The notes under the pieces were generated by a model. The model saw only the letters and a list, made by a program, of their open reading frames with translations, was not told the origin of the DNA and ran no database searches. Source: Loxodes magnus (lineage: Eukaryota > Ciliophora > Karyorelictea > Loxodida > Loxodidae). Taken from it: DNA of 64,000 nucleotides. Where the stretch lies: the NCBI GenBank assembly GCA_946699065.1, contig CAMPDV010001786.1, positions 39,871 to 103,870 on the forward strand. Reading direction: 5' to 3'. A program made the translations under genes and the position numbers. Below are positions 13,030-24,039 of the stretch, one piece after another (the stretch's first letter is position 1; each line of letters begins with the position of its first letter).

Positions 13030-14367
13030 ATGCAAGCAGAAAGCAATTTAATAAGTATTCTTTATCTTAGAAAGATCTTAAGGTAACTTCCATTTACTAA
13101 AGAAAGCTAAATTTTAGCAAAGCTTGGTATAGGAAATTTAAATATGAAATATGTTATAATCTTTGATATTAAATGGATCTATTAAGTATAATTACAATGT
13201 GATTGAATACTAATGTCAAAAAGAATTATAGCGTTAATAATTAAAATTTACAGAAGAGTTAACTAATATCAAAGAGATTGATATTTATAATATTTTTATA
13301 GAGCAAACTTCAGAAGATGCTTTAATAATACCAGGAGCTTAGAATATTCAATAATAAAGGCTTATTATTCACTCCAGTAATAATAATAAGATAAAAAAGT
13401 TTCAATACTTTGATTATTGGGACATTACTGCACTACTTATAATTATATTTCATGCGAATTATGTTAAGTATAAGAGTTTATGTAGGTTTATAGTCAACCT
13501 CTAGTTAATTCTTCCTGCTCCTGTTCTTTTGTTTCTTCTATGTTAGTTATAATATGTGTTGATGAAAATTTTTAAAGTATTTGCCAATCTTAGGGATTTT
13601 ACTTTTTATAAAGTTTGAATTAATATAATTTTAGTAATACATAATTAGTTTTTTATAATCTTTTTCATAAAGTGTTTTTCGATTAGATAATTCCTAGCAG
13701 ACATTTTTATAGAAAGTACATTCAAATATATGATTAAGTTCGTCATAGCTAAACCACATGCCCAATCAATCCCATTTTATGTGTTTATTGACGCGTACCC
13801 TCTAGTAATAAAATTGGAAATTATGAGATGTAACATAAAAAATATTTTTCATAAGACTAGATTCAATAAAAGTTGCTTATATTTTATCAAAAGCATATTA
13901 ATTAAGCAATAGAGAAGAGTGTAAGATCTTCAATACAAGTACTAAAATTTTAGAAACATCGAGAAGATTAAAGAACCAGTGTTTATTTTTGGATGTAACT
14001 AAGCTAATAAATATTTATACTTTCGGAGGATGAAATTTTGAAAAAATATGATTAAAATTTAATTTAAATGTATGATTAATTAAGAAAAGAGTGAAATATA
14101 AGTAACTAAGTAATAACTAAAAAGGTTTAAACTTCTGCTATTTTTATTCCTAAACTATGATCCTTTCTCATATACTCTAATAACAATTCTATTGATACTC
14201 AGATATTTGATTTTAAGGAAATAAAAATTAAAGAAGAGAATTATTCAGTAAGTAGATATGTTGATTATACTTAGCCATTATTAAGTAGAAGTATAGTTTT
14301 CTAATATAAAAGTGATAATGGATTATTTGGCTGCTATATAAGTAGTGAAAGATGGATTGAACTTTGA
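13030..14367 (+). pseudogene. Kelch-family copy K3, broken and interrupted
   Basis: Begins MQAESNLISILYLRKILR and ends WIEL followed by TGA at 14365-14367. A 416-base LINE2 fragment lies inside (13,384-13,799). Outside that insertion there are several indels, for example just after ILAKLGIGNLN. The kelch GG followed by TGA is recognisable near 14.02-14.03 kb. Its mirror copy K6 in the right arm lacks the insertion. Confidence 0.75.
13384..13799 (-). mobile_element. 5'-truncated LINE2 copy
   Basis: Absent from the matching place in the right arm (about 30.63 kb). It is flanked by a near-perfect 12-base duplication, CTCCAGTAATAA at 13372-13383 and CTCTAGTAATAA at 13800-13811. The left end is a (TTA)n tract followed by sequence matching the 3' end of LINE2 at 61.01-61.13 kb (shared phrase TTTCAATA.TTT.ATATTG.GACATTA). 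This is the pattern of a minus-strand, 5'-truncated non-LTR insertion. Confidence 0.8.
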
Positions 14368-14745
14368 GAGCTTTATATCAAATAACTCTTATATTCCTAT
14401 TAATTAATTAATTCTGAAATAGATATAGTTTCATATGAAGGTATATATATTAAAGCATCTCTTTATAATTTACAAAGCTAACTTTTTAGTTTGATTAGCT
14501 AAGTTTTGCTAATGTAAACTTATTTTGCGTGATTAAGCAATTATTTGCATATGGAAGAAGTTTAAAAGCTAAGCACTGATAATCTTTATTTTATTAATCT
14601 TGCAAAGCCTTGAAAGTCATTTGAAGGATTTTAAATTTATATAGTGATCGTCTAGAATTAATTGGATCATAAGAAGATAGAAAAAGGTTATTTAAACTGG
14701 ATCTATTAGATATTAGAATAAGAGTTAAATTATTGAGAGAGGAGT

Positions 14746-15595
14746 AAAAAAAAAAAAAAGATGGAGCAGAACATTAGATTAAATAAAAATCAAATAAGAA
14801 ATGCTCGGAAAAAGGCTGCTTAAGTTCTTCGATAAAAAGCAAAACAATAAGAAGAATCAAGCTCCGACTCATAAGGTAAAATAATGATCGGAACTTTGCA
14901 AGCTGAGGAATTTAAATCAGATATTTCAGAGGAACTACGACAAAAGATCGAACAAATGTAAAAAATTATATCCCGATACGAAGAAACAATATATAATTAA
15001 GACTTATTAATACGGGAACTTACAACAAACATTGACGTGCAAAATAATGAAATGGAAATCCTTAAGAATCAGCTAATAGAAAACAAGGTAATAACGGAAG
15101 AACAACTTTGAATGTAATCGCAATAAAAATCTTAACGTACATCAAAGATGGAAATCGAAAAAACTTTCACTCCATTATAAAGTGTTTAAGAACAGAAAGA
15201 AATTAGATATGATAATAACTTAATTAAAAGACTAGAAAATATTGAAAATAAGCTATTTAAAAAACATATTAGTCAAAAGAAGATTAAAAAATAATGTTGA
15301 TATTGCCAATCCAATTACCACTTATTAAGAAGATGCTGAGAATGAAAAAAATTAAATGAAAAGGTATAATAAAGAACATGAAGAGCATTGAATTTTCTAT
15401 GGATAACTCCAACAGGAATATACAAATAAAAACTGCCTATGCGCTCTTTTGAAAGCAATCAGTGGTAACCATCCACATAAAAAAAATGGTCGCGGTATCC
15501 ATCCGAGTCAAAAAAATGGCGGCAGGAACTGGTTGAAAGTCCAGAATATGCCAAAACATTTTTTTAACATTTAGTTTACTATTATTATTATTATT
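14746..15595 (+). mobile_element. ZK2 element, with target-site duplication and (TTA)n tail
   Basis: Flanked by a perfect 14-base repeat, ATTGAGAGAGGAGT (14732-14745 and 15596-15609). The right arm of the palindrome has the empty site with a single copy at about 29,684-29,697. The element starts with an A-tract before ATGGAGCAG and ends in (ATT)n. This is the cleanest insertion in the window. Confidence 0.92.
14760..15590 (+). CDS. ZK2 ORF: coiled coil plus CCHC zinc knuckle, five or more in-frame TGA
   Basis: Reads MEQNIRLNKNQ, then EESSSDSQGK, a long Glu/Lys/Gln coiled coil, then CWYCQSNYHLLRRC (CX2CX4HX4C), QRTWRALN, LWITPTGIYK and a C-terminus around LVESPEYAK. Trp in CWYC, in the residues after the knuckle and in RTWR (15379-15381) is TGA; that in LWIT is TGG. 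Aligned codon by codon with ZK6, the differences in this part fall mainly at synonymous third positions (and CAA/TAA, TTA/CTC), which shows the frame was under selection. Function is inferred to be Gag/ORF1p-like RNA binding. I see no frameshift, but did not check each codon exhaustively. Confidence 0.7.
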
Positions 15596-16524
15596 ATTGA
15601 GAGAGGAGTTTGAATATAGTAGATAGAAAGTGCATATAAAATAAAACTTAAAATACTTATTAAAGATGTAACTAATCAAATTAGTGAAAAGTATAAGGAA
15701 GAATAAAGGATTCATCTATCTTCAAAGAAATAGGATTAAATGGAATAATTAATTATTAACAACAAAAGCATCTTTACATAGGCATATTCTACCTCAGAAG
15801 AAAACTTCGAAAATAGGTAAAGTCAGATTTCCATTAGCAAGCATTTGAGATCTTTACAAATGAAAAATTAAACTTTAAGCAGATAATAAAATTAATATTA
15901 AAATTGCAAGAAGAGATCAAGAATTTAAAGGAAAATGTAAGATATATGGAATACTTTAGCAAATAGAAAGAAATAAATATATGTCTTAGGAAGATATTTA
16001 AAAGTCTTATGAAGTGAGCAATAAAACAAAATAGTCAATCTATATCCAACCTTAGAAGATAGAATTACAAATTTTATAAATAAATAGAAAATTAAACATT
16101 AAAAAGAAATATCTTACTAATTGAAGGACAAGTCAATCTAATATATATAGAAGGTAATTAATTTCTAAATTAGAAAAGGAGGAAGAAATAATTCTAAAAA
16201 TGTAATTTAGCGAAAATATCTATATAGGAGATGCAAAATGTTTTTGACATCCAATGAAAAAAAATAAAAAGCGACTAGAAAAAGTAAAAAACATTAAAAT
16301 ATAATAATGAAGAAGAACAAGGAGAGAATAAGAACAGCTTTACTTCAATAATCTAGGAGAAGTTTATAGAAATAAAACATTTACTTAAAAATAAAAATAA
16401 TAAAGATTAAAAGAATAATATAATATATAAGTAAGTATAATAAGATTAACAAAGGAAAGCTAATTATCAAGAGAACTAAATAAGATTTTAAAATATTGGA
16501 AAAAGACTTTTTAAATATTTATTT

Positions 16525-16604
16525 TGCCTCCAGACAATGGAATTTAGTTTAAACGAAGTAGAAATTCCTTCAAACAGAAATACTAGCCACTATACTACCT
16601 CGGA
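16525..16604 (-). pseudogene. tRNA-Asp/Glu-like relic (left arm)
   Basis: Minus strand carries TAGTATAGTGGCTAGTAT, a very good D-arm/A-box for tRNA-Asp or tRNA-Glu. The anticodon arm, T arm and acceptor 3' side do not fold properly. The mirror copy in the right arm (28690-28768) has almost the same sequence, including the defects, so the decay predates the duplication or has been homogenised. Confidence 0.6.
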
Positions 16605-16707
16605 TCTTATAATATATTCTATAAAAAGTTTAAATATAACTTAAGTTTATAAAATGTAATAAAAAAGTTTATAAGATATAAATAATAATTTAATATATAT
16701 ATTATAA

Positions 16708-16781
16708 GCCTCCGTAGCTCAATAGGTTAGAGCGTTTGGCTGTTAACCAAAAGGTCGGTGGTTCAAGTCCACCCGGTGGCG
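16708..16781 (+). tRNA. tRNA-Asn (anticodon GTT)
   Basis: Full cloverleaf: acceptor GCCTCCG / CGGTGGC with one T-T mismatch at 4-69, D-arm AGCTCAATAGGTTAGAGC, anticodon stem TTTGG/CCAAA with loop CTGTTAA (GTT at 742-744 of the 16 kb block), T-arm GGTGGTTCAAGTCCACC. A run of T immediately downstream can act as a Pol III terminator. The identical gene is in the right arm. Confidence 0.97.
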
Positions 16782-17185
16782 TTTTTTAGATATCATTTAA
16801 AAGTTTTGATGTAAAAATATTTATTTTAGATAAAGAAATATGTGAGTAATAAGGTTGATGTAGAAAAGTTTCATAAATATTTTTGCAATAATGACTTAAG
16901 ATTTTTGTATTGTTTAAATATCGGAAAAATAAAAGAAAAATTCAGAGGCCGGGGATTGAAACTGGGTCGTCTGCGAGACAGGCAAGTTCTAGTTGTTCAA
17001 TTTCCATCATTATTGGTGCTTATTATTGATTCGCTTCTTTTCGATCTTATTATTTATGAACAAAAATGCATTTTTCATTTTAAAAACTTCCTTCTTTTGT
17101 TGTTCTCCTAGGATTTCTATATCCCCATTGATCTTTAAAGTTACTCTTGTTTAATCTATAATCCTTTATGGGGAAAATCAACTTC

Positions 17186-17790
17186 GAAATGATCCTAAAA
17201 CTTTCTGCCCTTATAGGCTTTAGTCGCCCATTCTTTATATGCTTTTCCTTTCATCTTGTAAGTAACCAAGTGAGCGCAGGAATTACTCTCGCCATATCTT
17301 CCCTAGTCATTCCTAAAATCAGTTCCTTGATGAGATCCCCAAGATATATGTAAGAATTTAATGTTGTGATTCTTGGCTGTCACTATCCTTCTTCTTTTAT
17401 AGCAGGTTCTCAGCTGATGCAGTTGCATGTTAATCTTCTTAGATTATCTAGGAGTGATTATTTGTAATTACTCTTATGTGACTTTAATTGAAGAATCTAT
17501 TTTAAAAGAAGACATGAATAAGAAAGTTGTGGTATTTTTCTTCATTTTTTCTTCCTCATCTTTTTCTTAGAGGTTATGTAAAAGCACTTTTTGAAAATTC
17601 TATCATTAAAAAGATTAAGCCTAATTATAAAATAATTATAAAACTACTTTAATTTTAAATTATTAAATCATTTTATATTAAATTATCACATATAAACCTA
17701 TTTATTGAACCATTTTTAATGATATTCTCCCTTTAAACATTTTAACTATTTCTTCCATAAAAATGTTTATAATATTTAAATTTAAAATTT
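17186..17790 (-). other. Left-only segment with a coding-like remnant
   Basis: Lies between the inner palindrome block and K4 and has no counterpart on the right side, where K5 and the inner block are only about 110 bases apart. On the minus strand about 17.19-17.34 kb reads as a coherent frame (KELILGMTREDMARVIPAL, then a TGA in Trp context, then KEKHIKNGRLKPIRAES). I do not recognise the family. It could be the remains of another inserted element. Confidence 0.35.
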
Positions 17791-17836
17791 TAGATTAGTA
17801 ATGTACTTTATTAAAGTCTAAATGTATTTATCTTTC

Positions 17837-18751
17837 TCAAAGTTTAGTCCACATTTCACTTCTTAAATCGTAACTTAACAGTGAATCATCACTTCTGTAT
17901 TAGTAAACTAGATTCCCACTTCATATTGGCTAAGTAAAATCACTTGAGCTATGTACTGGATATTTTTAACCTTTAACCTATATTGTTTTAAAATCGAATA
18001 TCTAAGTATCTATAGGATTAAGATTAGAATAAATAAGATAAGATTTTATTTAAGGAATGAAAATAGCAGAAGTTTGTACTTTTCTTGTTATTACTTAATC
18101 ACATATATTTCATTCGTTTCTTCTTTAATCGAACACCTATATTGTATCTTGGCCTCCTTTTTTATTATTTCAACCTCCGAAAATATAAATTTTTTAATAA
18201 CTGTAATCGCATCCAAAAAGATTTACTGGGTTTTTAATTGGCTAAATGATTCTAAAACTTTTGCTTTTTATATCGAAAACTTCACACTCAAATATATCTC
18301 TTTTTTATCTCCCAGATAATATATAAATTAAGTTTCTTTTATTAAATTTAGTTTTGTGGAAGTATCTTTGGAATTACATCTAATAATTCTAAATTTTATC
18401 TTTGGAGTTTATATCGAATCTCTTTCATTCTATACTATGTGAGCCAGATATTACTAAAGTATTCGAAGTTATTTATTCTATTGAAGTAGCATGATAATAA
18501 AGGCTTTGTGCATCAATTTTCTCTTCTTAAAATTGTTTGGCTTTAATGTTATAGTTCTTTCTTATATTTGAATTATATTTAAAAGTAACTATATCTGTAA
18601 AGTTTTTTAGATAGCTTAGATTTGAGCAGACTTCATATTTAACAATTCCTATTCCAAATTTAGATAGAATTTAGATATCTTGATTACATTAGATTGATCT
18701 TAAAAGTTTTCTAAGGTAAAGGATTTTAATGCATTAGTTTTCACTTAGCAT
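17837..18751 (-). CDS. Kelch-family gene K4, intact
   Basis: An unbroken 304-codon frame plus TGA stop (17837-17839) when TAA/TAG are Gln and internal TGA is Trp. It starts MLSENQCIKILYLRKLLRS. A conserved N-terminal part is followed by kelch-type repeats: IYIFGGWNNKKGGQDTIQVF, then a DQRRNEW strand, a FIPQIKSYLIY strand and a final SYDLRSEMWTKL. TGA encodes the Trp of GGW (18170-18172), of NEW (18110-18112), and those in SIEWKRF and PIWSGN; the last Trp is TGG. Kelch blades form beta-propellers used for protein binding; the partner is unknown. The upstream conserved element lies at 18752-18806, and the 3' end of LINE1 abuts it. The mirror partner is K5. Confidence 0.85.
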
Positions 18752-18812
18752 TTTATTTATAATTTTAAAAGTTAATAATCATTTAAATAAAATCCACGTA
18801 ATAAATAAAAAA
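18752..18812 (-). promoter_or_regulatory. Conserved kelch upstream element (K4)
   Basis: The stretch before the K4 ATG matches that before K5, K7, K8 and K9, centred on TTACGTGGATTTTATTTAA. Conservation of non-coding sequence immediately 5' of the start suggests a promoter or 5' leader, though it may simply be part of the duplicated unit. In K4 the outermost bases are replaced by the LINE1 3' end. Confidence 0.45.
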
Positions 18813-18819
18813 ACTTAAT

Positions 18820-18858
18820 TATAGAGTGTGTAGCACCTCGTTGATGAGTAGCTCTTTC
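18820..18858 (-). promoter_or_regulatory. LINE1 3' stem-loop tail
   Basis: Minus strand reads AAAGAGCTACTCATC then AACGAGGTGCTACACACTC. The same hairpin-forming tail ends the SINE-like elements. It is a likely recognition structure for the LINE1 reverse transcriptase (inference from known LINE/SINE pairs). Confidence 0.7.
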
Positions 18859-19299
18859 CATATCTCAATATATTACTGTTTTTTCAAGTAAGCCTTCAGG
18901 TAATAAAAATTATTTCCTTATTAGTTACATATCTTCCTCATTTTCCTCAACATTATCTCTTATTCTTCTTTCTTCTATCTATTAAGCTTTATTATATCTT
19001 TATTGCAAGCTTAATTTATTTTTTCTTACATATCTTACTAATTTTCATTTCTAATTCTTTTCTTCTTTATCAAGCTTTTATACATTCATAATAATTATCC
19101 TTTTCCTGCTCTATAGTCTTTTACTATTTCTTTATTCATTCAATTTTCTTTCTATTTATCCTTTTTTCTAATATATTTTTTATATAATCTTTTATTATCA
19201 AGTCAGCTGAACTCTTTTTAGGTTCTAATGAATTTTTTGAATTTGGCCGTACCTCATATTATATCAAATAGTTCCATTCCTTATCTCTCTACTCCTATA

Positions 19300-22200
19300 G
19301 CTCTTAGATTTCAAAACATATTTATCTTCCTTCTTTGTATTCTGCACATTTTTCTATGATATGCCTTTCATTTTCTCTTGCCTCATTACAGAAAGGGCAT
19401 TGACTTGCCACACAAGATGTTTTTCTTTAAGGAATCCTATCTTCTATTACATCTCGTTCTTATTCTAAATATGTAACTTATTTCTTCTTCTCTATTTTTA
19501 TTCTATCTTGGATAGTAGGGTGGTCCTACTACATATTCATCAAAATATATTTTTCTATATTGTAATGTTGCTATCATTTACTCCATTCTTTCTCTATCTT
19601 CTACGTATACTCTATATTCTCATATTACACGATTAGTGTTTTTCTTTCCTTTTTAATTGCTGCATCATCTATAAATATTTCTTTGTCTTCAACTTTTAAT
19701 TCTAATTTTATTGCTGTGCAATATTTTTCATATATAAAATTCTCTTCTTTACTTAGGTCGATCATTATTCCGTCTACTTTTTTCTTTAGTTTCCTATTAA
19801 TTTGCCTCTTAATCTCAGCATTTTTTGTCATAGATAATGCTTAAATTTCATAAACTGCAATTCATGTTCTAACATCTCATTTTGCACTTAAAAAGGGGTA
19901 TCTATGATTATTCGTAAAGACCTTCTCTATAATATTTCTAATTTCTCCATTATTTATTTTCCTACAAATTATTCGCAATATGAGATCACTTCTGTCCCAT
20001 AACTGAAAACTGAGCTTACGAAGGATTTTATCATTATTCTTCATTATATGGTGTTAATCCCTTATTCATTGCTATTTTTTCCAATATTCATGCATTTTTA
20101 TGCTGCTTCTAGTCTAGCTCCATGTGTTTTTCAAAACTGATGTTCTCTTCTATTATATGACCTAGGTACTAAAAGGTCGTAACTCTTTCGATCCATAAAT
20201 TTCCCATCTCAATAGTATTTCCAATACTTTCTCAGTTACTATTTTCTGCTGATTTTCACACTATTCATTTTGCTTTATCTGCAATTTCCAATTTATCTTT
20301 TCTGCCCATTAGGTTAAATTTTCTATTACTTCCTCTAATTATTCCCATTCACTTATTAAGGGTAGGTTATCTGCATATGCAAAACATCCTACATATATTT
20401 CTTATGTTCATCCCTCTTCATTTTTATAGTCTATCGTAATTCCTAGCTTTTAATCTTCCAAGCTATGGAAAAGTTTGCTATTATCAAGCTAAATAATCTC
20501 ATCGACGCTATGCTTCCCTGTTTTAGCCCTTTATTTGTCGCGAATGATTTTGCTATTTAATCATTAAATTTCAGTTTAATTTCTTCTTCGCTGAAGAAGT
20601 TTTCTAGAAGTTTAATTATCTATTCCTGTACTTTTAGATTGTTTAGGATTTCTCATATATCTTCTTTACACTGATTCATAATCTTTCTTAATATTAACAA
20701 GCATTACAAAAACATCTTTTTTGTTCCGCATTGATTATTCCTATACTGTTCTTAGATTGAAGATTCATAGTCCCATGACTTATCTTTTTTGAAACCATAT
20801 TAATATTCGCTTTCATCATTATGTAGATATCCTTACAATTGACTAGAAAATTCGAGTGTCTACAATTTTTAAAGCATGATTCAATAAAGAGATTGGTCTA
20901 TAGTTTATCGGGTTCGTCTATCCTCCTTTTTTTTATATTAGTTTTATGTATTATTATTTCATCTCCTAAGGTATTACTCCCTCTTAAATCTTCTTAGCTA
21001 TTATTTTTCGAGTTACTTCAATTGATTTTTTCCCGCTTATTAAAATTGCTCCTACTTATATTTCATCAGGTCCTGGTGCTTTTATTTCTCCAATTAGTTA
21101 ATGTTTTCTCAAATTTCATATTCATTTATCATTATTTGTCTCTTGCTTTATAATTTATTTAGTATCATATTATCGCCATCTTCATATAACTGCTATCATT
21201 CGTCCCTGAAAGTCTTAACATCTTCTTTTGATAAGGGTACTCACTAATTATTTTTTCTATTAAGCAGGCTTTTTAGTTTCTTCCACATTTCTTTCAGGAT
21301 TCCTTTATTTACGTTGTCCATAAATAGGTTAAGTTAATTTTTTTATCTTTTTTTCTTGATTAAATTATTTTTGTCTTACTCTTTGATATTCTCTATATTT
21401 CTAGCTTTATTGATTTTCATTTATTTCTTCGTTGTTCTTTATCCTTTATTTTATTTGTTTGCTACGTTTTCTGAATTTTTTATTACATTATTTTGTTGCT
21501 TCTGAGTATTTAAATATCCTAAATTTTATATTTTAACTGTTGTACATACCATTTAAACTCCTTCTTATATGTTATATCTTATGTCTTTTTCTTTCATCAT
21601 TTATAAGTATATGTACCGTTTAGTAGTTATCGATTTCTTCTTCTATGATATTTCTTGCATAAATCTTTCAAATTTTTTGTAGATCTCTTTTTCTTTAATA
21701 GTAGGTAATTTATTTTTGTTATTTTTAATGGTTTTCTAACTTCTTTAGCAATCTTTTCCTTTATTATACCGGGTCTATAATCTCCTATTACGTATGAATA
21801 ATAAAAATCACTTTTTATCACAATTTTTCTCATTATATCTTCATTTAAAAAGTAATCTATTCTATATTCATTGTTTTAGTGTACAAAAGTACCTATTTCA
21901 ATGGGTCTAGGCACATTAAATTATTCTGTTCCATGAACTGTAGCATTCTCTTACCAGCTGAGTTTGTTTTCTTCGGTAACCATTACTCTATATGCACATT
22001 TTAATCTCCTATGATCATTACATTAAGTCTTTTTTCTGTTGCTTATAGTTTGAATTCGTTCACTAAGTTATAGAATGTCTCATATTATTAGCTGTCTCTT
22101 GCCACAGGTGTATATATATTTATTACTGTCAGTTTTTTCATTATTTCAATGACCATCACTCTCGCTCCTCTAAAAAGCGTCATTTGGTTGATTTCATTCT

Positions 22201-22340
22201 ACATTTCTCTAATCTCCTTAAATATGTCGTTTCTAATATAGAATATATTTATTTCTATATCCTGCTATATTACACATATCTTTTAATCTTTAATCTAAAT
22301 CTCTTAAATTGCCATTATACGATGATTTTTTGAATCAATG
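19300..22340 (-). pseudogene. LINE1 ORF2: endonuclease-reverse transcriptase
   Basis: In order from the N-terminus: exonuclease-endonuclease-phosphatase domain with NIYTPVARD, VMIIGDQNVHI (about 21.99-22.02 kb); reverse transcriptase with EIKAPGPD (21064-21085), GLKQGSIAS (about 20.5 kb) and the catalytic FAYADN (20367-20384; YADN instead of the usual YADD); thumb-like YLGHIIEENISFEKHM, SYGTEV and LQRRSLRIII; and a terminal CPFCNEARENERHIIEKC (CX2CX8HX4C) near 19.35-19.40 kb. These are the parts needed for target-primed reverse transcription. One frameshift is needed near 20.48 kb and another near 20.2 kb. An in-frame TGA at 20408-20410 lies between GITIDYKNEEG and TQEIYV, and another before ILEKIAM. 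Confidence 0.88.
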
Positions 22341-23099
22341 AATTTGATATGTGCCCCTTTTGCACTTCTAACTCCCCTAACATTTACTGTCCCTATTTTT
22401 ATGACTTATTCTTATTCTTCTTTTTTCACTCATCTCCTCTGCTTCTTCATCACCACTTTCTTCATTTTATTCATCTTCCTTCTCCACCTTTCTTTCATCC
22501 TATCTATCATTCTCTGCTTCTATATTATTTTCATTATTAATTCTTTCCCCTTTTTTATCTTTTTCCACTTATTATCTATCTTTTCCTTCTTCTTATTTAT
22601 TCTAGTCTTCTTCTTTTGCCTTTTCCTATTAATTAATTGTTGTTGGATAATTGTTTATTTTCTTTTCTTTTCTTAGTATAGTAAATTCTAATTAAAGTTT
22701 GTTTCGGTTTTCTTCTTACTTCTCAATTTTATCTTGTATTTTATTATTTTTCTTCTTAAACTTGTTCTATTTCTTTATACTTTTTTTCTTTATTTAAGCT
22801 TTTCCTTACATACTCCATTACGCTATTTTTTTGTTTCTTATTTCTTCTATTAGGGTTTAGCGTTTTTACCATCACTTATCCTATCCTTTTCTCTGATTTT
22901 TATATTATATCTTATTATATAGTTGATTGCTTTCTATTTCGTTTAGTTTTTGAATATTTCTCTATTCTTCTACCTTACATATATCCAATTCCATTTTTGA
23001 TGAAAAATAATTATTATTTATTCATTTAACATGAAAATTTTTATTATTTGATTGTTTAGTTGTTTTAATAATTTTTCTATTCTCCTCAAATTATTTTCT

Positions 23100-23960
23100 T
23101 CTCTTCTTCTCTTCTTCCCTTGCTTCCTCTATAATCATTTATTCTCCTTCTTCAATTATCCTCTTATTTGCTTTTAAATCTGGCTTTTTTATTGTTAATT
23201 TTATCTTTCATGCATCTCTAATTCTCTTGCATGTAGTATTTTCGTTTTTGCAGCTTCCACCCTTCTACATTGTTGGTCGGTGTGCCTTTTCAATTTGCAT
23301 AGATAGCAGATAAAATTTACTGGGTGCTGTATCATTTTGTTTCCATTCAGGTCTATTACTTCTGATATCCTCTTTACTTCATCTATATCCTGTAAATCTA
23401 AGTACACTACACTATTACCTGTTAGCATTTTTGTGCTTGGATATGTATGCTATACCTCTAGGTTTTTCATATTACCTCATTTTCTCCATTAATTCCTTCG
23501 TGCTTAAATATTCGTTTATTTTGAAGTAAACTGGGTAGTTATGAATGCCAAAGTTTTCTAATTAGTTTCTTGCTTGAATAGGAAAAATCTAACACCTTTG
23601 AATGTTCATTTCCTGAATTAAACGAATTGCTAGTGTCTTTTTCATCATTGAAGTCCAAATATACTATTCCGTTTTTTGTAGCAATTAATTTGGCCATGCT
23701 TGTCCATACTCGCTCCATATTTGATTCCTAAGTCACTTCTTCGTCTTTGACTTTTTTCTCTACTAAATCAGTATATTCCAGATAGTGGTTAAAATAAACT
23801 ACGGTCGTCATATCTGATAGATCATCATATTCATTTTAGTAGATTCTTACCATTTAGTCTTCAGGTACGTTAGCTGAAATAGTTTGTTCACTTTTTGTTA
23901 AATTATTGCTTAGGTTGTGATTTTTTTTACCATTTCATTCTTTTCTTATTTTATGCTCTT
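23100..23960 (-). CDS. LINE1 ORF1: zinc-knuckle nucleic-acid-binding protein
   Basis: Minus-strand frame with ERVWTSMAKLIATKNGIVYL (about 23.66-23.72 kb) and, further on, VQHTYPSTKMLTGNSVVYL, followed by a zinc knuckle CYLCKLKRHTDQQC (CX2CX4HX4C, about 23.27-23.31 kb) and a Gln/Lys-rich end. ORF1 proteins of non-LTR elements coat the RNA and act as chaperones. The start codon is not clear and at least one frame change may be present between the two blocks. The shared zinc-knuckle design links it loosely to the ZK elements. Confidence 0.7.
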
Positions 23961-24039
23961 CCTTTTATTGAAGTCTATCCAATTATAGATAAAATGATAT
24001 CCTTTTCCCGTTGAGTGTATTATTATATATAAATAAATA

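Larger units (their letters stand above)
12765..17185 (+). repeat. Left arm of large inverted repeat
   Basis: Reverse-complement match to about 28,105-31,240. From outside to inside it holds kelch K3, a tRNA-like relic, tRNA-Asn and an inner block (about 16.8-17.18 kb) that is nearly identical between arms: the 89-codon frames at 16842-17111 and 28183-28452 differ at two residues. The left arm is longer because it holds two insertions, LINE2 fragment 13,384-13,799 and ZK2 14,746-15,595. The symmetry continues inward with K4 (left, minus) and K5 (right, plus). Confidence 0.9.
18815..24010 (-). mobile_element. LINE1: APE-type non-LTR retrotransposon, near complete
   Basis: Minus-strand element of about 5.2 kb with ORF1 (zinc knuckle), ORF2 (apurinic-type endonuclease, reverse transcriptase, C-terminal CCHC) and a 3' stem-loop tail at 18820-18858. 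Its 3' end lies directly against the K4 upstream element, interrupting it. The structure resembles ciliate germline REP-type non-LTR elements; the clade needs a tree. Frame changes in ORF2 suggest that this copy is no longer active. Confidence 0.88.

Noticed and set aside
15520..15560. Conserved G-TGA-K near the 3' end of ZK elements as another Trp site
   Set aside because: The coding frame carried over from GIYK gives ELVESPEYAK, with no TGA here; the other frame is not the coding one.
16842..17111. 89-codon frame conserved in both palindrome arms (also 28183-28452)
   Set aside because: Conservation follows from recent duplication; no codon bias or known motif supports a protein.
22338..22676. 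Long plus-strand open frames rich in Phe, Leu and Ile
   Set aside because: They are the reverse strand of the A-rich LINE1 ORF1/ORF2 junction.
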